Part shown: one piece after another, positions 58,929 through 64,000 of the stretch
Layout: each line of letters opens with the position of its first letter
Position numbering within the stretch: the first letter of the stretch is position 1
From: Synergistaceae bacterium
Lineage (GTDB): Bacteria; Synergistota; Synergistia; Synergistales; Aminobacteriaceae
DNA: 64,000 bases
Assembly: GCA_017450125.1 (NCBI GenBank)
Contig: JAFSWZ010000035.1
Location: 1-64,000, forward strand
Reading direction: 5' to 3'
The notes under the pieces: generated by a model
The model's input: only the letters and a program-made list of their open reading frames with translations
What the model was told of the DNA's origin: nothing
Databases searched by the model: none
Made by a program: the position numbers and the translations under genes

Positions 58929-59315
58929 ATGCAGACAAAAGCGGTGTTCGTACGGGAGTTTGAGGTTATCTTCGATTGCCTCATGGAAGACCTCATCAAT
59001 TACGGTGAGTGTCGCTACAAAGCAGAAGCAGGGATTAACCCGATAGTGTTCAGCGCGTACTGCTGGAGCAAGAAGGACGGGAACAGCAGGATTAATTTCG
59101 GGGACGATCTTGATCCTGAAGACGTGGCGGATATAGTCTCGTCACTGCGCAAACACGGTATCACGGAGTTCACGCTTTCCCCTACGTTAGCTCCGGCCGG
59201 CGTAACATCAACCCTAGCCGCGTTCAAGAAACTCGGTTTTGTGGCGAGGGACAAGGTAAACATCAAGGGCTTCAACGGCAAGGAAGTTCCTGCGCTATTA
59301 GTGAGGGCAGTGTAG
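58929..59315 (+). CDS. Cargo protein 2, paralogue of 58498-58854
   Basis: A 128-residue protein similar over its length to its neighbour (VFVREFEVIFDCLMEDLINY; DLDPEDVADIVSSLRKHGIT, EFTLSPTLAPAGVTSTLAAF). The order of motifs agrees: EYEEI/EFEVI, DDL/DVIWDED, GI-EFT, VLTAFQELG/TLAAFKKLG. Probably a tandem duplication. Function unknown. Confidence 0.7.
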   Translation: MQTKAVFVREFEVIFDCLMEDLINYGECRYKAEAGINPIVFSAYCWSKKDGNSRINFGDDLDPEDVADIVSSLRKHGITEFTLSPTLAPAGVTSTLAAFKKLGFVARDKVNIKGFNGKEVPALLVRAV

Positions 59316-59332
59316 GCGGCCAGACTGTCAGG

Positions 59333-59358
59333 CGGCGGTGAGTCTTCCCGCCGTTTTT
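59333..59358 (+). terminator. Terminator after cargo protein 2
   Basis: CGGCGG-TGAGTCTTC-CCGCCG then TTTTT, a strong intrinsic terminator. Confidence 0.85.
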
Positions 59359-59410
59359 CTTTGCCCTGAAATTCCGCGTTATATTCTGCGAAAAAGATTG
59401 AATAATGGAC

Positions 59411-59438
59411 TTGCATAATACTCTTTCAGAGTTATACT
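59411..59438 (+). promoter_or_regulatory. Cargo promoter 2 (amidoligase operon)
   Basis: TTGCAT, 16 bases, TATACT, the same boxes and spacing as at 58422. AT-rich surroundings. Confidence 0.7.
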
Positions 59439-59452
59439 ACAACCATCGAACG

Positions 59453-59480
59453 CGGAAACGCAGTAAACATCAAGAAGGAG
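59453..59480 (+). repeat. Cargo leader copy 3
   Basis: CGGAAACGCAGTAAACATCA then AGAAGGAG, 9 bases before ATG 59490. Third copy of the leader, upstream of the amidoligase gene. Confidence 0.75.
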
Positions 59481-59489
59481 CAAGGAATT

Positions 59490-60437
59490 ATGACGGACAA
59501 GACAGCAGCACAGATAGCGAACATGAAGAAGCAGACAATCGGTGTAGAAGTTGAGATGAACGGCATCACGCGCAAGAACGCCGCAATGGTTGCCGCCGAT
59601 TTCTTCGGGACGCACCAGTACGAGTGCACAGCCGGGCGCAACGGTTATTCAACGTGGAGCGCATGGGACGCAGAGAGCCGCGAATGGAAATTCCAGAAGG
59701 ATGTGAGCATTCAGGGCAACGACGACGAGAAGTGCGAGCTTGTTACGCCGATCCTGCGCTACGAGGACATCGAAACATTGCAGGGACTGCTTCGGGTACT
59801 CAGGAAGGCCGGAGCACAGAGCAGTGCATCAAGGGGATGCGGAGTTCACATCCACGTAGGCCTCAAGAGCGAAGCCGGAGACCACACAGCGCAGACGCTC
59901 ACCAATTTGGCGAACATGATGGCCGCGCACGAAGAGCAGATAGGCCGGGCAATCAAGATTTCCGAGCACAGAGTTGCGGGGTACTGCCAGACAGTCAGCC
60001 GCGCATTCCTGGACAGGCTCAACGCGCAGAAGCCCCAGACCATGAGCCAGCTTGCGGACATCTGGTACGAGGGCAACGGAGCGAATTACCGCCGCGATGA
60101 ACACTACAATAACAGCCGCTATCACATGCTGAACCTGCACGCCTGCTTCACGAAAGGCACGATAGAGTTCCGGTTGTTCCAGTTCGACGAACCCCACGAC
60201 GGCAAGAAGGGCGGAATACACTGCGGACAGCTCAAGGCCTACATTCAGCTCTGCCTTGCGATGAGCCAGCTTGCGAAGGAGCTCAAGAGTGCGAGACCGA
60301 AGCCCCAGCAGAGGGAGAATGAGAAGTACGCATTCCGCTGCTGGATGCTGAGACTGGGCTTCATCGGGGCGGAGTTCAAGACCGCAAGAACACTCCTTTT
60401 GCGGAACGTAAGCGGCGACGGAGCATGGAGGCACTAA
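59490..60437 (+). CDS. Putative amidoligase
   Basis: A 315-residue protein. TIGVEVEMNGITRKNAAMVA, WKFQKDVSIQGNDDEKCELV, SRGCGVHIHVGLK and FTKGTIEFRLFQFDEPHD are features of the Amidoligase_2 family (a glutamine-synthetase-like fold). Family members are predicted to form peptide or protein amide bonds using ATP. A gamma-glutamylcyclotransferase-like gene two positions on would be the antagonistic or processing enzyme, an association seen in other mobile elements. Substrate unknown. Confidence 0.8.
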   Translation: MTDKTAAQIANMKKQTIGVEVEMNGITRKNAAMVAADFFGTHQYECTAGRNGYSTWSAWDAESREWKFQKDVSIQGNDDEKCELVTPILRYEDIETLQGLLRVLRKAGAQSSASRGCGVHIHVGLKSEAGDHTAQTLTNLANMMAAHEEQIGRAIKISEHRVAGYCQTVSRAFLDRLNAQKPQTMSQLADIWYEGNGANYRRDEHYNNSRYHMLNLHACFTKGTIEFRLFQFDEPHDGKKGGIHCGQLKAYIQLCLAMSQLAKELKSARPKPQQRENEKYAFRCWMLRLGFIGAEFKTARTLLLRNVSGDGAWRH

Positions 60438-60676
60438 TGAAGGTATACAGGGTAGCAATGACGGAGATGTACCGAAAGGTAGTCTCCGTCGAAGCCCTCA
60501 ATGAGCGGGAGGCTCACCAGCGGGCATGGGATGCATGGAACAACACGGAAATTATCCTTGACGAAAACGACTTTGCGGGCGCAGAAATGGACGTGCTGGG
60601 CGAGGGGCTAGGAGCTTGCGAGGGTAAAATCATCGAAGGATTCGACTATGGGAAAGGAGCGGCAACGAATGGCTGA
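60437..60676 (+). CDS. DpnD/PcfM-like small protein
   Basis: A 79-residue protein: VYRVAMTEMYRKVVSVEALN, REAHQRAWDAWNNTEI, ILDENDFAGAEMDVLG, matching the DpnD/PcfM layout. ATG at 60437 shares bases with the amidoligase stop (TAATG) behind GGAGGCACTA. Members of this family lie near such operons but are uncharacterised. Confidence 0.65.
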   Translation: MKVYRVAMTEMYRKVVSVEALNEREAHQRAWDAWNNTEIILDENDFAGAEMDVLGEGLGACEGKIIEGFDYGKGAATNG

Positions 60677-61139
60677 CAGGTATTATATCGCGTACGGGAG
60701 CAACTTATCCGTTGAGCAGATGAGAGTGCGGACACCAGACGCTGTGATTGTTGGTACAGGGATGCTCAAGGGATGGCGGCTGTTGTTCCGGCAGTTTGCG
60801 ACAATCGAGAAGTGCAAGGGGTATTCAGTGCCGGTGCTGGTCTGGAAGATTTCAGCGCAGGATGAAAAGAGTCTCGACAGGTATGAAGGCTTCCCGAGCT
60901 TCTACGTCAAGAAGAACCTGAAGGTTGATGTTACGTCGCTTGACGGGCAGGACTTAGGCGAGCTTACCGCGATGGTGTACATCATGACGAAGACAGCGGC
61001 AGAGACACGGGGAATTAACCCAATGCCCAGCAAGTACTACTATTCAGTGTTGCATGAAGGGTACGAGACTTTTGGGTTTGATGGTAAAATCCTGAGCGAG
61101 GCAGTAATGGAAGCCTCCGTGCGTGTACAGCCTCATTAA
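60669..61139 (+). CDS. Gamma-glutamylcyclotransferase-like protein
   Basis: A 156-residue AIG2/GGCT-fold protein: YYIAYGSNLSVEQMRVRTPD at the N-terminus, then SVPVLVWKISAQDEKSLDRY with the catalytic Glu in YEGFPSFYVKKNL, and KYYYSVLHEGYETFGF. It would cleave gamma-glutamyl amides. ATG 60669 follows AAGGAGCGGCAACGA. Last gene of the amidoligase operon, followed by a terminator. Confidence 0.85.
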   Translation: MADRYYIAYGSNLSVEQMRVRTPDAVIVGTGMLKGWRLLFRQFATIEKCKGYSVPVLVWKISAQDEKSLDRYEGFPSFYVKKNLKVDVTSLDGQDLGELTAMVYIMTKTAAETRGINPMPSKYYYSVLHEGYETFGFDGKILSEAVMEASVRVQPH

Positions 61140-61181
61140 GTAGTACCACGTTGCTCCGTGAGTACTGCGTTTCGTTCGATG

Positions 61182-61209
61182 ACGGCCTCCGTGATTGGAG
61201 ACCGTTTTT
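61182..61209 (+). terminator. Terminator of amidoligase operon
   Basis: ACGGCCTCC and GGAGACCGT pair with one mismatch, followed by TTTTTATT. Convergent with the DUF2335 gene. Confidence 0.75.
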
Positions 61210-61672
61210 ATTCTGCAGGAGGATTCTTGACTTGATGCGCTTTCTCCCACTTTTCCTCGCGTTCATGCCTATTAGAATTTGTGCCATGTATGAAAACTCC
61301 TACAAGAGATACAAGAGTCCCGCCAAAAATTGCGCCGCCCGCTATCATTTCTCCCAGACAAAAACATACCCCTGAGAGAACAAATGCGGCAATTGCTATG
61401 TAGAACGCGTACTTTACTCCCAAGAGACTCCGTTCGCTTGAAGTCTTCACCGCTATCATCTCGATATTTTGCCGGTGCGTCGCCTGTTGCTCTGCCATCT
61501 TGAGTATACGATCCGCAGAACCAGGACACACTTTCTCGTACCCGGCCATCTCGTTTGAAGGGGGAAGAGGACTGCTGTAACTCAATGATTGTGAAGCGGC
61601 TACGATATTGAGTTCTGCCGGAGTCTGGACTTCCTACTTACGTACAGGTTTAGGTGTGGTATTCTTAGGCAT
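61208..61672 (-). pseudogene. DUF2335 membrane protein, amber codon at position 13
   Basis: From ATG 61672 with GGAGAG upstream, the frame runs MPKNTTPKPVRK then TAG (61636-61634) and continues without shift for 142 codons. The continuation contains PGSADRILKMAEQQATHRQN and two hydrophobic spans (LLGVKYAFYIAIAAFVLSGV, MIAGGAIFGGTLVSLVGVF), a DUF2335 signature. A TTG at 61585 could restart translation but lacks a ribosome site. Either a recent nonsense mutation or an element relying on read-through. Confidence 0.7.
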
Positions 61673-61683
61673 ATTCTCTCCAA

Positions 61684-61875
61684 TCAGGCCAGAGCCACCT
61701 GCGCCATTGCACTGCGTATGTCATTACCCACAGCCGCCCAGTCATTAGCGAGTGCCAGATTATCCGCCTCTTCAGGAGATGCGGACTCGTTGAACATTAC
61801 CATTGTGCCGCCCAAATCAAGGACAGCCCCCATTCCAGACCAGAAGGTAGGACGCGCAAACAAAAAATCTGTCAT
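61684..61875 (-). CDS. Small partner of DUF2335 gene
   Basis: A 63-residue protein: MTDFLFARPTFWSGMGAVLD, LGGTMVMFNESASPEEADNL and NDWAAVGNDIRSAM. It ends 11 bases before the DUF2335 ATG, so both form an operon. I have seen closely similar small proteins beside DUF2335 genes in other bacteria. Function unknown. Confidence 0.65.
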   Translation of the reverse strand: MTDFLFARPTFWSGMGAVLDLGGTMVMFNESASPEEADNLALANDWAAVGNDIRSAMAQVALA

Positions 61876-61940
61876 TATGAACCATCCTTTCCTCAAGACA
61901 ATAATGAAGCTGTTGAATAAATTTTAGCAAAACGGCCAAG

Positions 61941-63092
61941 TCAGGAAGGGCAAGATAACCCGTCCAAGTAATCAGCCCACCACTGCATCAGCTTGATTCT
62001 CTCCGGCATGTATTCTGCGTGATTGTATGCCCCGCGCACCGTGTTTTCCTCAACGTGTGCAAGCTGTCGCTCGATTACGTCGCGGTTGATCCCGTGTTCA
62101 TTGGCGATTGTTGAGAACATTGCCCGGAAGCCGTGCGGCGTGATTTGCTCCTTTGTGAAACCGATTGTCCGAAGTGCGACCCTGACTCCATTCTCCGACA
62201 TACAGTGCCCGTTGTTGCGAGGAGTCGGGAACAGCCAGCGGCCGTTGCCCGTTATCGGCCTCAGTTCCTCAAGCACAGCCTTCACCTGCACGGACAGCGG
62301 GACTATATGGCGACGCTTCATCTTCATCTTGCCCGCAGGAATGTCCCAGACATCGCCCTTAATTTCCGACCATTCTGCAGAGCGAACCTCTCCCGGACGT
62401 GCGAACGTATACACAGAGAAGAGCATTGCACAGCGCATCACCGTGTAAGGGTAAGCCTTCATTGCCCGCATCAGGATTGCTATATCGGCGGGATTCGTGA
62501 GAGTTGCGTAGTGCTTGTTGTTGCGTGGCCGGAGTGCTCCTAGAAGCGCGGCGGTCGGATCGCTGTCGGTGTACCCTGCGGCTATGGCATAGCGATATAT
62601 CTGCCCGATAACGGTCTTCACGCGTTTAGCCGTCTCATCATGCCCTGTATCCTCAATGCTCCGGCAAACCTGCAGAATATTTCCCGACGTTATCTCTCGG
62701 AGCGGCCAAGACCCGAGCGCGGGCAGTATGTATTTCTCGAGACGGAAGCGGACAGTGCGCAGGTAGCTCTCTGCTTTGTCTTTCATGCGGACGGTCAGCC
62801 ATTCATCAGCGGCATCGGAGAATGTTTGCGGGACTCTGGCCGTTTTCAGCGTGGGACTCTCTCCTTTGGCTCTGGCCATCTGAATCTCATCACGTTTTAT
62901 GCGGGCATCTTTAAGGGATAAATCAGGATACGGGCCGAGCGATAATTTATGCTCCTTGTTGTTTTCCCAGTAACGCAGAATCCAATATTTGCGCCCTGAT
63001 GGGTCAACCCGAAGATACAGCCCTTTATCATCACGCACCATGTAGCTGTGTTCACGAGGCTTTGCGTTCTTGACCTGTAACTCTGTCAGCAT
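61941..63092 (-). CDS. int: Prophage integrase (tyrosine recombinase)
   Basis: A 383-residue integrase of the P4/DUF4102 type. An arm-binding N-terminus (LTELQVKNAKPREHSYMVRD, DDKGLYLRVDPSGRKYWILR), core-binding middle, and catalytic residues Arg in FARPGEVRSAEW, HGFR and the Tyr in GAYNHAEYM. It is next to attR and reads toward the phage interior; its promoter is probably in the 63093-63274 gap with the arm sites. It inserts at the tRNA-Ala 3' end. Confidence 0.95.
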   Translation of the reverse strand: MLTELQVKNAKPREHSYMVRDDKGLYLRVDPSGRKYWILRYWENNKEHKLSLGPYPDLSLKDARIKRDEIQMARAKGESPTLKTARVPQTFSDAADEWLTVRMKDKAESYLRTVRFRLEKYILPALGSWPLREITSGNILQVCRSIEDTGHDETAKRVKTVIGQIYRYAIAAGYTDSDPTAALLGALRPRNNKHYATLTNPADIAILMRAMKAYPYTVMRCAMLFSVYTFARPGEVRSAEWSEIKGDVWDIPAGKMKMKRRHIVPLSVQVKAVLEELRPITGNGRWLFPTPRNNGHCMSENGVRVALRTIGFTKEQITPHGFRAMFSTIANEHGINRDVIERQLAHVEENTVRGAYNHAEYMPERIKLMQWWADYLDGLSCPS

Positions 63093-63115
63093 TGTTCATT
63101 ACTCCTTTCTTCGAG

Positions 63116-63164
63116 ACCGTACAAAGACGGTACGGTGATTGCGTTGTACGGTTTCTTGTACGGT
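63116..63164. repeat. Integrase arm-type sites, right end
   Basis: An inverted ACCGTACAA (63116-63124) and two direct TTGTACGGT copies (63144-63152, 63156-63164). The latter pair matches the left end (4504-4524), so both arms bear the same sites. Confidence 0.65.
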
Positions 63165-63274
63165 CATGTGTGGGCTTTAGGCAATTTTTGCCGATTATTC
63201 TCGGAGTAATGATAGCAGAAAACCCGCCTCTTCAGCGGGTTTATTTATTTCGTCGGTCTTTGCCGTGTTAGTCT

Positions 63275-63290
63275 CTGGTGGAGCTGAGGA
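63275..63290. repeat. attR core (tRNA-Ala 3' end)
   Basis: Same 16 bases as 4425-4440; here part of the functional tRNA gene. Confidence 0.88.
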
Positions 63291-63351
63291 GATTCGAACT
63301 CCCGGCCTCGACAATGCGAATGTCGCGCGCTCCCAACTGCGCTACAGCCCC
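63276..63351 (-). tRNA. tRNA-Ala (anticodon CGC)
   Basis: Complete cloverleaf read leftward: acceptor GGGGCTG with CAGCTCC, D-arm GCGC/GCGC, anticodon stem CGACA/TGTCG with loop TTCGCAT (anticodon CGC), T-arm GGGAG-TTCGAAT-CTCCT, and encoded CCA. The CGC anticodon reads GCG codons. It keeps its full 3' end despite the phage insertion, because the phage supplies the same 16 bases. Confidence 0.95.
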
Positions 63352-63402
63352 AGTTAAGCAACAAGGGATATTTTATGCCCCGTTACCCTTCTTGTCAAAT
63401 CA

Positions 63403-63900
63403 TTATCTCGGAGCAGGTACTATGAACTTCTCAGAACCTCCCGCCAGAGCAGGAAGGCTTATCATGATGTCCTTGCTGCAGCCCGGCCGTATCGTCCTCG
63501 TTATGCGGTTCACTACCTCGCCGTTGTCGTCAAACACTTCCGCCCGAAGCTCGAACTCCGGCCCGACCGCACTCCTCACATCACGCTCGCGCGCCATGAG
63601 CTCCGCAGCTTCCCCGCCGTTCACGCTTACGTTCACCTGCGCAAGTGCCGCGTAGTCCCCGAGCGTCTTGTTGTCCAGAAAGACCCTGTGTTCCCTGCCT
63701 ATCCAGAACATCCAGAAGCCCAGCCCGCACAGTGCCGCAATCAGTATCAGCCTCTGAAGCCACCTGAACAGGAAGCGGAAGAACCCTATGTCCCTCAGCA
63801 GGTACAGCAGGACGAACAGGATTGCTATTCCGCAGGCCGTGTACAGCTCCGGCTTCTGCCAGAACATCGTCATGAACTCGTTAAGGTACTCCTCGAACAT
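63403..63900 (-). CDS. Host membrane protein, unknown
   Basis: A 165-residue protein: one or two hydrophobic spans near residues 18-60 (AILFVLLYLLRDIGFFRFLF, LILIAALCGLGFWMFW), then a soluble domain (FLDNKTLGDYAALAQVNVSV, PEFELRAEVFDDNGEVV). ATG at 63900 with GGAGGCGAAGCGTA upstream, coupled to a preceding gene. I do not recognise a family. It is outside the prophage. Confidence 0.7.
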   Translation of the reverse strand: MFEEYLNEFMTMFWQKPELYTACGIAILFVLLYLLRDIGFFRFLFRWLQRLILIAALCGLGFWMFWIGREHRVFLDNKTLGDYAALAQVNVSVNGGEAAELMARERDVRSAVGPEFELRAEVFDDNGEVVNRITRTIRPGCSKDIMISLPALAGGSEKFIVPAPR

Positions 63901-64000
63901 TACGCTTCGCCTCCTTTGTTCCCGCGAAGACTTCTCCTCGAGGCCTCGCGTTCGCGGTTGCGCCTCCATGCGTGAAGAACCAGCGAGATTGCTATTATCC
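63901..64000 (-). CDS. Membrane protein, C-terminal end only
   Basis: The frame enters from the right end and stops with TAA directly before the ATG of the next gene. The 32 visible residues (IIAISLVLHAWRRNREREAS) are a hydrophobic span and basic cytoplasmic tail. Identity cannot be determined. Confidence 0.5.

Larger units (their letters stand above)
4425..63290. mobile_element. Integrated temperate myovirus prophage carrying a DGR
   Basis: The element is bounded by a 16-bp direct repeat (CTGGTGGAGCTGAGGA) at 4425-4440 and 63275-63290. The right copy forms the 3' end of an intact tRNA-Ala gene. Inside lie, in standard order, integrase, repressor switch, replication, lambda-type head genes, P2-type contractile tail genes, appendage proteins, DGR, and lysis genes. 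All core structural genes seem present and full length, so the phage may be inducible. Base composition and codon style resemble the host flanks, which suggests long association. Confidence 0.93.

Noticed and set aside
1-64000. A second VR elsewhere in the window
   Set aside because: Reading the ends of the other fibre and appendage proteins I saw no other NASN...GVRP motif; this was by eye, so remote VRs outside the window remain possible.

Overview
The window holds one nearly complete temperate myovirus prophage (about 58.9 kb, 4425-63290) inserted in the 3' end of a tRNA-Ala(CGC) gene of a moderately GC-rich anaerobic bacterium. Host flanks on the left are the 3' end of an acylating aldehyde dehydrogenase gene, rpsD, a SAM-I riboswitch followed by metK, and a flavodiiron-rubredoxin protein with a Tat signal. 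On the right are the tRNA and two membrane-protein genes. Flavodiiron protein, solitary rpsD and the general style suggest an anaerobe, possibly of the Synergistota or a clostridial lineage; this is inference only.

Prophage layout from left to right: attL with integrase arm sites; a leftward HicAB pair; a leftward lysogeny operon (repressor, small protein, secreted protein); a four-operator switch; a rightward Cro-like gene with an apparent ATA start; three Arc-like proteins with TTG starts; an early operon of ligase, zinc-ribbon and small proteins (7.7-12.7 kb); a replication module of two paralogous winged-helix initiators, helicase loader, DnaB and DnaG (12.7-17.9 kb); regulators, a 12-bp repeat array, a ParB-methyltransferase and a second tyrosine recombinase (17.9-21.4 kb); a lambda-type head module (22.2-31 kb) interrupted by a two-gene cargo unit; a P2-type contractile tail module (31.8-44.8 kb) with a -1 frameshift site in the tail chaperone gene and a broken radical-SAM gene in the baseplate block; then large appendage genes (44.8-54.1 kb), one with a CotH-kinase-like domain.

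The standout system is a diversity-generating retroelement (DGR) at 52.8-56.3 kb. The last gene of the fibre block ends in a variable repeat (VR, 54011-54100). An Avd-like gene, a 90-bp template repeat (TR, 54811-54900) and a DGR-type reverse transcriptase follow. VR and TR lie exactly 800 bp apart and differ at 13 positions, every one an adenine in TR. An 11-bp perfect hairpin sits just past VR and not past TR. The system would rewrite the receptor-binding tip of the tail.

After the DGR come a lysis block (M15 peptidase, holin) and a right-arm cargo region: a pair of paralogous small proteins and an amidoligase / DpnD-like / gamma-glutamylcyclotransferase operon driven by near-identical promoters and 28-nt leaders, then a leftward DUF2335 membrane-protein gene broken by an amber codon, and the integrase next to attR.
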